A stretch of 64,000 nt of DNA, from the NCBI RefSeq assembly GCF_030272615.1, contig NC_081413.1:555605136-555669135 (forward strand), in the 5' to 3' direction. The stretch is from Cryptomeria japonica (lineage: Eukaryota > Streptophyta > Pinopsida > Cupressales > Cupressaceae). Of the stretch, positions 49,691 to 61,794 are shown one piece after another. Positions within the stretch are counted from its first letter, which is position 1. Every line of letters starts with the position of its first letter. Below the pieces are notes generated by a model. It did no database searches and was not told the DNA's origin. It saw nothing but the letters and a program-made list of their open reading frames with translations. Position numbers and translations under genes: made by a program.

Positions 49691-49734
49691 CATAGACCTC
49701 ACATATATCTTTAAAAATATCACAAATAGTAAAA

Positions 49735-50060
49735 TTAACGCATTTGTAATGCAGATTCATGCATATGTGAATTACGACAATGCTTTTGTTCTGCAGGTTA
49801 GCGCATTTGCCTTCTAGGTTAGCACATTTGTAGCATAGGTTAGCACATGAGCATTCTAGGTCAGCACTTTTGTCTTGAAGTCTTCACATTTGCATTACAG
49901 GTTCGCGCATTTGTGTCTTAGGTTAGCGCATATGTCAAAGAAATCACACTTTTGTATCCATAGAGCAATGCTTTTGTAGTCTAGGTTAGCACTTTTGATC
50001 TATAGGTTAGCGCTTTTGAGCAAAAGGATAGCGCATATGTTAGATTAGCGCTTCTATTTA
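49735..50060 (+). repeat. GCGCATTTG repeat block in C1 leader
   Basis: About 14 degenerate copies of GGTTAGCGCATTTG at 20-25 base spacing. The same motif occurs antisense in the C2 PMD intron (55735-56035). Confidence 0.8.
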
Positions 50061-51960
50061 TAAAACTAACAAAATTTTCTTGTAGGTTCGAATATCCAAA
50101 AAATCAAATTTTACAGATTACTAACATGCATGTGTAAGATGGTATTTAAGACAAATTTTATGTATTTCATCATCTAGTTAATTAAAAATCTTGTTTTGGG
50201 AAGTAACATATCATATCTTGTTCATCTAGTTTAACTAAGAGAATGGATTGACAACATGCAACTTGCATTTTTAGTATTTTCTCTAAAATAGTTGCACATA
50301 GACTTTTAATAGGGCTAAAATAAACACCATGCTTGTTAGAGCAACATCTCCAAATAGGACCTAGCCAACAATTGCTTTGAAAAGGTTAAAAAGAACGCTT
50401 ATATTCTATGTCTCGAAAGTGGTAGGTATATGCTCTCCTCTTAATAGGGTGACCAAAAAGGCAAACCCACTCTTTTATGCTTTCTTTACTTTCAAGCAAT
50501 TAAATCCTTTAGAGGGCCTACCTTCTTGAGTTGCCTTGAGTGGGCCAGTGAGAGGGGAATGACCTAAAGTGGAAACGGGCTAATACCGAGTCCTTCCAAT
50601 CCACTATAAATAAATCATGTTTGTGACAAAAGTCCCAAACAACATGTGCTGATAAGTTCATACTGACACTAAGTTTCCCCATAAACCCTATGGAGCGTAA
50701 CCTCTATAGGCTGGGAACCTTCTGTATTTACAGAGCTGAAAGTTTTGCATGTATGGCCACATGACCAGAAGCCTTTACTAAAAACCACTTGTACTAGTTG
50801 CCAAAATCCTTCTAGTTGTTGGTGCAGGAGGTCGGACCTCTGAAGTGGCTCACATACATATGGTTGTTAGTAGAGATATAAAGTTTTCCATGGGGAGTTT
50901 TCATGGAAACTGGTGCTTGGCTACCACGAAGAAGTGAGTGCTGAGGGTGAAGCCAGTGGGGTCAAGCATCTAAATATCCGCTTTGAATAGCGTAGCCTTG
51001 GGGGAAACCCCACGTGAGATTCAACAATTATTGTCTTAGCCTACCATAGGAATTTCACTCGCTTGTGCATTTTGTTTATTAGACACTGTGTCTTCTATGT
51101 CTATAACATGTTCCAAATGGTCAAAAATTGAAGAAAATTGTCATCTACAAGTGAGCAAAAATCCAACAAATTGTTGAAAAAGTTTGATTGAAAAAGGGGA
51201 ATACAAAATCTTTCCAACACTTGAAACACCAGATCAAAATCAAAGTGTGAAAACATCAATATCAAAATAATTCTTGAAGTAGGTTTGTCTCTAAACCATC
51301 ACGTATTTTTGAACTAACTCAAACAATTAGGTTACTAATCCAATAGGTTATACTCAAAAGGTTCTATAAACATCAACATTTAACAAGCTATCGATTCAAC
51401 CATCTTAAGTGCAAAAATCAACATCTTTGTCAAGTTTCTCATCAGGATAATCAAATCCTCTATCACGAAGCTTGATCAAATCTATACTAGGTTCCTAATC
51501 TTGGATATATCTTTCCTCTTTTGAACCTAGGTTATATCAAAACCAAAACTGCACAAACATTGGAATCAAACAAACTTGTAAATTGTCAAATGCTTATATG
51601 ACTCTTAGGTATCACCTTAAGAAAAGAAAACCCAGTTATAAAGCTACTCAGAAAAGGATAAGATTCTTATATCAATCGCAAGATCTTATTGAAACATAGG
51701 ACATTCTTACACTATTTTTGTCACTACTTACATGGCTACAGTACAAAATTTGATGGTTAAATTTTACAAGGACGCTCTTTTCAACAAAGAGACATTTTAT
51801 CCCAATGAACAAACAATAGTGGTAAAATCAAAAAGACATATCTTCCTACACCAATAATCACCTATTGACTTTGTCCTTTAGAATTTTCAATAAACTTTGA
51901 AATAATCACATGCCAGTTTGGACTAGAGCCCAACATGAATAACTTAGAAAACAACAACAA
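50061..51960 (+). other. C1 noncoding leader
   Basis: No supported frame. The part 50420-51070 resembles the B leader in order and motif. The rest is AT-rich up to the Gag start at 51961. Confidence 0.6.
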
Positions 51961-54088
51961 ATGGAGGAAGAAGATACTCCTATATTCCAAACTTTTGGAT
52001 TTACCATTGTTGACAAAGAAGCAGTCAATAGCACCATTAGAGACCTTGAGCAAGTTTTCAAATTTGATAATCTAATGGAAAAATTGTTAGCAAAACAAAA
52101 AGAAAAATATCTCTTGATGTTGGCAAAATCTAGAGCTAAACTACCACAATACTTTAACATAGAAAGCTTGAAACAAGATGTGGAGGCAAGTAACACCCAA
52201 AACACAGATGAGACAAATAACGAAGATGTGAACAAAGAAAGCAATGAAGAAAAAAGGAAAGAGAGGGATGACAAAAGAAAAGAGCGTAGTGATAAGAGAG
52301 CTCACGAAGAAACTAGGAGAAACTATGTAGATAATCAATTACCAAACCTTACTCAACAAATACAAAGTCTACAACAACAGATACAAGACATGCAAAATGG
52401 GACAAGCTCCAAGAAATATTCATTAGAAGATATATGCCCATATCCTTTTGATAAAAATGTGAATATGATACCATTTCCACAACATTGCGAGATTCCTAAA
52501 TATGACAAATACGATGGAACATCTAATCCTCAAGATCACATTAGGTAATTTTGTACTATGAGCATGAAATTTTCTCATGATGAAACTTACCTTATGCCTT
52601 TAAATGGACAATCAATGGACTAGTTTTCAAGATTACCATCCGGAATCAAATCCTTTGAAGAACTTGTGAATAGGTTTATTTCACAATACTCCTACAATAT
52701 AAGGAATGAAATAGCAATGCTAGATCTTTGCAATGTTAAACAAAAGAATGGTGAATCCTTTATGATTTTCTTACAATGATGGAAATGCATGTTTAATAGG
52801 TATCCTCGAGATGTACCTGATCATGAAAAATAAGACATATTCATTGATAATCTTATCAGTGAAATGAGTTATCAACTAAGGATGCAATGTCCTCCTTCTT
52901 TTGCCAAAATGATCGAGAATGGTCTGAAAATAGAGAACACAATGGTAAAGAAAAGATAACTAAAACTTTACAATAATTCATAGATCAACAACAACAACAA
53001 CAGTAATGACAAACCCAAGTTCTGGTTAAAGAATATGAATTTCAGCAATGAAGGGAATGACGATAATAATACTACAAAATAACAACAACCAATTTTCAAT
53101 CTATCAAGTCAAATCCCAAGCAATAACAACCCTGAAAACAATAAAGCCAAGTCCTTTTTCTCCAATCCGCGGAGGAAATTCACAAACATTGGAGAATGTT
53201 TGGAATCAGCTCTAAAAAATTGCTTGCTAACAAATTGATTATTTTGCCAGAAGCAAGAAGTTATGAACCACCAGTCAAGCCCAATTGGTGGAATGACAAT
53301 CATTTTTGCAATTACCATTGGAATAAAGGACACCTAACAAATGATTGTCAGAGATTGAAACACCTTATCCAAGATCTAATCGATAATGGAACTATTACAG
53401 TGGATAGCCATAAGACAAACGAATCACACCTAGCTTTCAAAACTCCACTTCCAAATTATGACAAAGGTGAATCTTCCCAATTAACAGATGACAAAGGAAA
53501 AGCCAAGGTGAATTACACTTATACATATGATGATGTGGTAAATGTGATTATTGTTAACAAAAATTCATCTTCAGAACCAATCAATGTTATCACGAGAAGC
53601 AAAGCAAAGGTTACCTTTCCAGGTATAGCAAAAGACCCAACACCCAATCCACAACAATACAATTTAGTAGAGAAATTACAAAGAATACCTACTCAACTAT
53701 CAATTATGGAACTTCTCAAGGTTTTACCTATACATAAATAAATTCTGGAAAAAGCTTTAGTGGCAACAACAGTTTCAAAAGATTTGGATGTAGATCAGTT
53801 GCAAAACATGGTAGGACACCTTATAGCTCCTCATTGCTTATCATTTTCTGAAAATGATGACACATCCTTACAACATCCTCACAATGCTCCTTTACATGTT
53901 GAAGTCTCCATAAATAAAACTCGTGTCAAATGCGTGCTCATAGATGGAGGAGCTGGCTTAAACATTTGTGAATTAAGTTTGATAAAAGCTTTGGGATATT
54001 CAGAGAATGCAGTAGACTTGAAAAAGAAAATAACCATCAAGGCTTATGATGAAGAAGAATGTTCTTCTAAAGAAACTATTGTGCTACT
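51961..54088 (+). pseudogene. C1 Gag and partial protease
   Basis: The frame starts at 51961 after an in-frame TAA. The N-part has a Lys/Glu/Arg-rich segment. The gag domain (CPYPFDKNVNMIPFPQHCEI ... EELVNRFISQ) is broken by TAA 52546, TAG near 52621 (Trp in relatives), TGA near 52780 (Arg, as in B) and several TAA. The knuckle FCNYHWNKGHLTNDC keeps all CCHC residues. The protease start LIDGGAGLNIC is present, but the protein is cut at 54088 by C2 shortly after KAYDEEECSSKE. RT and integrase are not in the window. Confidence 0.85.
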
Positions 54089-55233
54089 TGTGTCGACTTG
54101 AATTTCATCCTCAAAATGTTACCTGTAATAAGTTAGTTTCACAAAATACAAATGGAAATGCATACAGGAAATCCAAATTCAACCAATGAAACTACATGAA
54201 GTACATATGAAATAAAAATACTAATATTACCTTCATGGATTATGTCTCATTGTGTCGTAACTCCACTGTTCCTGGTTGCAGATGGTGTTCTTTCAAACAA
54301 TACACTGATGGCTTCCAAGATGGCATATGAAGAATGGACTGATAACTTGTAGTTAAGTGATACTATGATATGCAATACTACATGATTATGCTAAAATGAT
54401 CATGCTATATGACGCTATATGATAATTGCTATTTATTATTTGTTATTTGTTATTTTCTATTTGCTTCAAGATTAAAACTCACAGATGCATAAGTTAATTT
54501 AAAGACTAACTCTCTCTCAACTGAAGCTCTTGATTTTATAGACCTTGAGAGGATTAGATGATGTGGCTTAGATCAACGGTCACGATCAGATCTGTACATT
54601 TGAATGACTGTGAGAAAAGGTGAAGGTGGAGAGAAAGGGGGAAGGAGAAGACAAGTGTCACTCATCTCACCTTGACTGAGTTGCTGACTGAGAGAATCTA
54701 GGGATGGTTGGAGAACATTTAGGCATGATAGGACAAGTGGACTCAAGTCCTTCCTAAGATGTAGGGGGTGTTGGAGAGAATATAGGAAATGGCTATGAAA
54801 TATGTGTACGTACACAATTTTCATTGAAATTGGAAGTTGGAGATAAATGATCAATTAATATTTAAGAAATATTAATTTTCTTAGCCACATGTTTGATGAG
54901 TTGGCAAAGGGAAGATGAAGTGGAGATGGAGGGTAAGTTGGAAAAGGGATTAAATAATTTAAGAATTATTTAATATTTAAGACTATAAGATAGGAGAATA
55001 ACTATTGAATATTGGATATTTAATTGACTGAAGGAGATAATTAAATATTAGATATTTAATTTATTAGAGGAATAAGATAGATGAATTAATTAATAAAATA
55101 TTAATTAAGAGAAAGACATGAAAATAAATTAAATAAATTAATCTTTTCAAATTAACTATTTAATAGAAGAATGATCTTTAAATAAATATTAAACATTTAT
55201 TTAATTGCTTATAGCCAATTTTATGTCTATACA
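54089..55233 (-). repeat. C2 3' LTR (inverted relative to C1 LTR)
   Basis: On the plus strand it runs TGTGTCGACTTG to ATGTCTATACA, the reverse complement of 48531-49668 with scattered differences. The TATA-like box on the minus strand is at 54533-54540. Confidence 0.9.
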
Positions 55234-55281
55234 TTTTGCCTCTCTTTGAAATAATGTCAAAACAACATTGTTTCAAAGATT
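55234..55281 (-). other. C2 polypurine tract with hairpin
   Basis: The minus strand reads CTTTGAAA, about 19 bases, TTTCAAAG and then AGAGGCAAAA before the LTR start TGTATAGACA. The paired arms sit against the purine tract. Confidence 0.75.
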
Positions 55282-55483
55282 AAATCAAGTCTCGATAATG
55301 CACCTGATAGAAATAAAAATCCTGATTGTGTGCCCCCTCAGGAGATTGATCATGAAATTGTCAAAAATTCTGGTTTGAAGGATTGATCTCATGATAATTG
55401 ATAAAAATTTAGTCAATTAAATTCATTTGGAAAAAACAAATTAAATTGCCCCATTTGAAATTAATTACTCTTCAAATAGTAAA

Positions 55484-55490
55484 TATAAAA
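55484..55490 (+). promoter_or_regulatory. TATA-like box of C2 PMD gene
   Basis: AATATAAAATTA lies about 75 bases before ATG 55566. The position matches those in B and D. Confidence 0.45.
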
Positions 55491-55734
55491 TTAACCAAGG
55501 CTAATTTTAATTTCATTGTTATCCTTGTCAGCTTGTGGAGAAAATATTCTTGCTGAGGTGGCAAAATGGTGATTCCTATGGAGAATCATTGATTTGAGCA
55601 TGTTCAACTTTATCAGCGACCTGTCGAGCATGGATATATAGTAGGTATCTTATCCTGAGCTTTGTTTTCAAATTTTTATGCATAATTTTTCATGTTTTCG
55701 CGCGTTTTTGAAATTTGAATTTTTTTAAAAAAAT

Positions 55735-56035
55735 TTCGGCATTAGGTTAGTGCTTTTGCAATTTGTTTTAATGCAAATGCAATTAGATTAGCACAAATGC
55801 ATGTTTCAGCACATATGCTCTTTCTATTTGCGCATATGTTAAAGTTTTTAGTGCTTATGCATAGGATAGTGCAAATGCATTGTTAGTTAGCGCTTTTGCA
55901 TGGGTTAGCACGTATGCTTATAGATTTAGTGCATTTGTTCAAAAAGATAACACATATGCTCTAGTTTAGCACAAATGCCTTTAGAATTAGCGCAAATACT
56001 CAATAGGATAGTGTTTTTGCTCAAATTTGATGTTT
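55735..56035 (+). repeat. TTAGCGCATTTGC motif block in C2 PMD intron
   Basis: About 14 degenerate copies such as TTAGCGCTTTTGCAT and TTAGCACAAATGC at 20-25 base spacing. It is the C1 leader motif in opposite orientation relative to the element. Confidence 0.8.
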
Positions 56036-56099
56036 TTGATAAGTGCAATGGTTAAAAATCAATTTGATGATTAGATTTAACGTGTTTAATACGCATTGA

Positions 56100-56510
56100 T
56101 GATGAAATAGGGTTTTGATTGAGTGATTGCATGATTGATAGATCGATAGATAGCTTTGATTGCTGGATTGATTGATAGGATTGCTTTGATTGCGTGATTG
56201 ATAGATTGGATTGCTTTGATTAGCTTGATTGATAGAGTGGATTGCTTTGATTAGCTTGATTGATAGATTTGATTGCTTTGATTAGCTTGACTGATAGAGT
56301 AGCTCTAAGAAACCGATTTAGTTTCTGATGTAAGAGCTTAGCAGAGTTTTGAGTGAACTCAGTGATTGATAGATAACCATGATTGATAGGTTTTAAAATG
56401 TTTTGATAGCGTAAGTTGCTTCAATTTCATTTGATAGATAGATAGATGATGATTCAGTTTTGATTTGATAGATAGATAGATGATTTGATGATTGATTGAT
56501 TTCTCTTGAC
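56100..56510 (+). repeat. GATT/GATA simple repeat in C2 PMD intron
   Basis: Irregular runs of GATTGATAGATT and GATTGCTTTGATTAGCTT reach almost to the intron end. Confidence 0.75.
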
Positions 56511-58659
56511 AAATAGGAGAAACGTGATGTTCTCCAGTGTCGGGAGAAATTATCGGCAGTGCGTCATTTACTTCCAGAGTTGACATAGGTTGAGATTAGA
56601 CATATAGATGCATGTGGTTTACACCATTTATTGTATATGCCTAAGGTTACGCATAATAGAGGATTATTGACGGCATTGGCCAAGAGATGGAATAGTGAGC
56701 ATAACACTTTCCACCTGTCGACGGGTGAGATTAGTGTGACTCTTGAGGATGTCTATAGGATTCTGCACATCCCAGTGACTGGCGAGCTAGTGCAGTATGA
56801 TTTTTAGGATCGGGTTGGGATAGAGGCTTGCAGAGTCATGTTTGCTAATAAGAGCATTGATAGAGGAGAGATCTGATGCATTGATATGGTGATGTATTAT
56901 GAGACTCTTCATGTTATTCTTGCTAGTTTGATTGGAGGATTTATATGTCCTGATAGGAGATCATGAGGTTTTTCAGTTGGATGGGGTGAGATTCTCTTGA
57001 GTATGATGCATCATCGTACTCAATATGCTTGGGGTGTTTGCATGCTAGCACATTTATATCATGATCTTCACCAGCTAGTGTATGATGAGAGTGCGAGTTT
57101 ATCTACAGGATGCACTTTATTGTAGATCTGGTGCTGGGAGCACATTGCTATTACACGGCCTATACATCATAGAGTTCGTGGAGAGAGGTAGCCATATGTG
57201 TATTTCTATGTAGGCATCCTTACTCAGCATAAGCTGGGTAAGATGGAGTATTGGCGTTGGGTGCTTGATTCATTGGATAGCATTACTTGGAGACCATATC
57301 TTGATTGTGAGCCATGGATGGATGATGCACAAACCTTACCATTTATCATGCAGAGTAGATATCTCATTGGTCGGACTCCTTACATTGTTCAGCGATAATT
57401 GATTGGTTGCATTTTGAGATAGTTTTGTATCATCCAGCCTATGCCTACTGGTGTGACGATATATGCTCGACGGTACAAAGATAGGCAAGATTGGGGACCT
57501 TTGTTATCATTTGAGATTGCTCATGCAGAGTTTGTTTCTACTCCGAGAGTGGCTTATGATGAGATTACACATTCTTGATCTTGGGGTTGCTATAGATTAT
57601 GCGGAATACATATTAGCTCATCCATTTCCTCGTATTACTGATCCAACAAATCCTCCTCCCAGCTCAGGAGATGAGGATGATGATATAGATGATCCAGTTT
57701 CTAGGAGACGTAGATGGAGATGAGAGCTTAGAGCTGCTCATGAGGCTGAGGGAGGTGGAGATGAGGGTGGGGATGGAGGTGGTGGTGGGAGGAGACCTGG
57801 ATGGAGAGGAGGTCGATTGAGAGTCCGTGGAGGACCATTTGGACGAGCTAGCATGATTGAGAGAGTACGTCCTATGGGTGGGAGAGATGTTGGACAGATT
57901 GGGAGGGAGCATGGTAGGGCAGGTATGAGATCACCGAGAGGGTTGCCACTAATAGGAGGAGGCAGGGTGACTGGACTGGATGGAGGTTGTGGGAGAGGAA
58001 TTGATTTTGGCCAGATTCAGATAGATCCTAGGGTTATTGCAGCGCATGGTGGAGATGATAAGGATCCTGAGGATCATGTTCCCCTGATTAGACGATGGGT
58101 TTGGAGAGTTACACAGACCGAGATTCTAGCAGTTGGACAGGTTGGTGGTGAGGGGATTGGGCTTCATGCACCACATCAGGATTTACCAGAGCAGGATGCA
58201 CTAGTGCATGATAAGCCAGAGCAAGATGCACCAGAGCATGATGTGCCAGGGCAGGATACGATTGACAGTCTGAGAGCACAGATTGATCAGGTTCGAACAC
58301 AAGTTTAGACTCTTATGACTGAGCGAGATAGAGCTATTAGGAGACAATAGGATACTTAGGGCCTTCTTGATCATATTCAATAGGTTGGATTAGGTACTCT
58401 CTCGGCTAACACTATTAGAGAATTAGTTTGAGCTGGGAAGGAGACTTCCCACTGGTGACAACGATATGAGGAAGCAATTGCAGAGAGCCAGAGAGCAGGT
58501 AGTTATCATACCACCGTGTTGATGGATACTAGAAGTGGTGGGGTCATGGGACTTCCTCAGAGGAGTGGTGATCATGGGAGATAGACATCTGGAGGATCTT
58601 CTCGCCCATAGCCACAAAGACGGACAGAGTCAGGTGGTAGTGGTACAAGACAGTCGTGA

Positions 58660-58980
58660 CTCAATTTGTATTGGATGAGGCATTTGTATTGTTTATTTGA
58701 TATCATTGTATACTTGGACTTTTATTGTTTTATGATGATCTATATGCAGACATGGATTATATATGATGATTCTTTCTATTCATGTTCTTCTATTTGATGA
58801 TGACCTATATGCTTTGATTTTATGGATGTAGTGATTATATGGATTATGTTTCTTTATGCATGTTATTCTATGTGATGATGATATGGATGCAATGATTATG
58901 ATTACTATCTTAAATGATGCAAATGCAATGATCTATATGGAATGCAAATGAATGATTGATTTGATGTTTATGATGATGTA
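58660..58980 (-). other. C2 noncoding sequence next to D
   Basis: ATGATG- and ATGCAAATG-rich, no frame. It corresponds to the 33-bp repeat zone of B. ATGTA (58976-58980) would be the target duplication of D. Confidence 0.55.
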
Positions 58981-60513
58981 TGTATGCAAGAAAAGTGGGC
59001 TGGTAGAATTCAAAATGTGAAAATATGATCAAATTACTAATCCACACACACACACAAGACTTCTTGGTGCAAGCTATGGAGTAACGTAGTATTACTCAGC
59101 TTCCCAAGGAGGGTCCCATGGTTCTCTATCTCACATTGTCCCTCAAACCAATGTTTTGCTCTCAGATCACTGAGCAAAATGGTTTAGGGATGGCAAATGT
59201 GAGAACGAGAGATGCTTTGATAGATTTCAGTAAGAAAGGTGTGTTAAGCTATGTATGATTCTAGAAATTCAATAACTAGATGATAAGATAACAAGGTTAG
59301 TATGAATACTATCCTAGCATACTATATTTAGTCTATGATTGAGCTAAAATGATAAAGAAAGTACTTTAAGCATGCATATTTAATCTAATTCTTGATCTAA
59401 AAAGAGGCTAAATGATGAACATAAAAATGATAAGAAAGCTTGAAAGTATTTGAGCATAAGTGTAATGCTTCAAATTTAGAGGATTCTATATATGAAAATG
59501 GACGGATGAGAGCTCTATTTATATCAAAAATAGGGCAATGGATGGTCAAGATTGAATGGTTCAATCAAGGGTTGAGTTTGAAAGTTGGGGATCCATGTTT
59601 GTAATTGGCACCAATGAAATGGTGACAAGTGTCAACATAGGGTTGGGTTGAGAGAAGGGGCTAGAGGCATTAAAGGCCTGAGAAGGCCTTATGGTTATCT
59701 AGAGGCTAAGGGTCAAGTCTAAGTTAGGATTACCCACTGGATTAGGAGTTAATCCAAGGATAAACCTTTGTGCAAATGATTAAGAGATAATCATGGTCAA
59801 AGCATTAAAGGCCTGATGAGACCCTTGGGTTGGGTAGAGGTTGAGTCAAAACAAATGTTTTAACCATGTAGGAGGGTTTGGGTTAACCATTAATGGTTAT
59901 TGGAGACTTTGTGGATTAAGTGGTTATAGGTTGGAAGCTTTCAAAGGTTATCAAAGACTTTGAGACATTTAGTGGTTGAAGGTTGGAAGCTTTCAAAGGT
60001 TATCAAAGACTTTGAGACATTTAGTGGTTGAAGGTTGAAAGCCTTTAATGGTTATCAAAGACTTTGAGGCTTTGAGAAGTGACTTCCCTTTGCTTAGGGA
60101 TGTGACAAAGTTTAGAGGAGGGGTTAGGTTAATTAGAAGCGATTAGAAGATTCTAGAAAGGATTAGAAAGGGGTTTGGGATTTTGCAAGTGGATAGAGGG
60201 ATAATAGGATTTAATTGATTTAAATGATTTAATTCAATTTGGTTGCAAATTGGGGAAATTAAATAAATTAGATTTATTTAATTTAGGATAACTATTTAAT
60301 TAAATTTGAATTTAATTAAAAGTGGATAGGGAGATTTAATTGAATAAAATGATTTATTCATTAAATGGTATAGTGAATTTTATTTAAATAAATTGAGTAA
60401 TTTACTTAATAAAATAGAAGAATGTGGATAATTTAATTAAATTGGATTTAATTAAATAGAGAAATGAACATAAAATATTCATTTAGGAATATAGTCATTT
60501 TTATACGTCTACA
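58981..60513 (-). repeat. Element D 3' LTR
   Basis: On the plus strand it ends TTATACGTCTACA, that is TGTAGACGTATAAAAATG in element sense, like the LTR start of B. A TATA-like box on the minus strand lies at 59516-59524. About three copies of a 52-base unit (GGTTGGAAGCTTTCAAAGG and following) lie at 59928-60080. Confidence 0.7.
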
Positions 60514-60559
60514 TTTTGCCCCTCTTTGAAGTGACGTGTGTGCACATGTTATTTCAAAG
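60514..60559 (-). other. Element D polypurine tract with hairpin
   Basis: The minus strand reads CTTTGAAAT, about 20 bases, CTTCAAAG and AGGGGCAAAA before the LTR. Same layout as B and C2. Confidence 0.75.
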
Positions 60560-60686
60560 AAAATGATGTGTTTTTGTGATTTTATGATCAAATGCAATTT
60601 TTGTGTCACTCTTGTGATTTGTAAGTCATGCCCCATATTTGATTTGATGTGATGCCCTAGATTCGATATTTGATGGTGATGCCCCC

Positions 60687-60814
60687 TCAGGAGATGAATC
60701 AATATTTTTTTATTTTTTTTATTTTTTGAAAATTTTTTATTTAATTTGATGAAGTGCATATGATGTGTATGATTTCGTGCATGGATAATGTGTGTAAATT
60801 GATTCATCTCCTGA
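60687..60814. repeat. 17-bp perfect inverted repeat in D
   Basis: TCAGGAGATGAATCAAT at 60687-60703 and its exact complement at 60798-60814, with a 94-base loop, lie between the polypurine tract and the PMD promoter. C2 has a degraded version near 55340-55395. Confidence 0.8.
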
Positions 60815-60895
60815 TAAGTTACAAAGGTTTTGATATAGGGGAGACCACGACCATATTACAGGTCCAGTAGGCTAACCCTAATTTCATTTTCCTCC

Positions 60896-60903
60896 TATTA
60901 AAG
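60896..60903 (+). promoter_or_regulatory. TATA-like box of D PMD gene
   Basis: CTATTAAAGGGG lies about 75 bases before ATG 60977. It is weaker than the box in B. Confidence 0.4.
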
Positions 60904-61149
60904 GGGAAAAGGGCTTGATTTAGAATCATTTGTGCTTTGTTGACTTTGGAGAAAGAGAATTTGCTCTGGAGAGAAAATGTCGATTCCTTATCATAGACAC
61001 TGATTTGAGTGCGTTCGAAGGTATCAGAGACCTGCAGCGCGTGGACCACCAGTAAGTCAAAGTTTTTGACCCTTTTTTGACTTTTTATTTTGTCGTTTTT
61101 AGTCATTTTTTGAATTTCAAAGTTTGAGTTTTTCAGTTTAGCCCATCTA

Positions 61150-61610
61150 GGGTCTACAGTAGCGCATACGAAGTTTAGAGTAGCGCATACGAAGTTTAGA
61201 GTAGCGCATCAAGTTCAAATTTAGGGGTCACGTACGAAAAAGATAGGCTAGTGCATAAAATTATTAGGTTAGCGCGTGCAAGTAGAATAGCACATGGAAA
61301 GTGTTGGGTAGTGCGTCCATTCAGCAGGTTAGCGCGTAGGGGTGACCTAGCGCATAGGGGTCGCAGGTGTTCACATAGGGAAGGGGTTTAGCGCATAGGG
61401 TTAACCTAGCGCATAGGGCCAAATAGGTAGCGCCTAGGGGGGATAGATTAGCGCATAGACAGAGTTTAGCGCATAGGGTAGGTTAGATGGTGCATGGGGA
61501 GAAAAAATTAGTGCGTAGAGTCAGTCTAGCACATAGGGCAGATAGAATAGCGCATAGGAGAGACAGCCTAGCGCGTGGGGGTTTTTTAACGCATCTGAAA
61601 AAAATTTGCA
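61150..61610 (+). repeat. TAGCGCATAGGG motif block in D PMD intron
   Basis: About 20 copies such as GAGTAGCGCATACGAAG and TTAGCGCATAGGG at 20-25 base spacing. The core TAGCGCAT is shared with the C1 and C2 blocks, while the flank AGGG is particular to D. Confidence 0.85.
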
Positions 61611-61794
61611 GGATGGGCCGATTTGAAAACTTGTTTTGCTTGCCTGTCATGATAGGATGGATTTATCCAATATGAATGTTTGTATAACTTGTTTTGATTT
61701 GTGATTTCCCAAGTTATGTATAGATATCAATCTGTTGTATTGATCAGAATATGATGTATTTGCGTGGTCTGTTTCAAGTTCAATGTGTATGAAA

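Larger units (their letters stand above)
55566..58659 (+). pseudogene. Antisense plant mobile domain gene of element C2
   Basis: Exon 1 is 55566-55640 (25 codons, TGA at codon 9) followed by GTAGGT. The intron is 55641-56516, ending AATAG. Exon 2 starts GAG at 56517. PMD motifs: HNRGLLTALAKRWNSEHNTF, HLSTGEISVTLEDVYRIL, GFSVGWGE, CWEHIAI, ITWRPYLD and RYLIGRTPY. Then come an acidic run, a Gly/Arg-rich stretch (57720-58010), a repeated acidic QDA/EHD segment, a coiled coil and the terminal GVMGLPQR. Stops are almost all TAG or TGA. Frame changes occur near 57400-57600. Confidence 0.78.
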
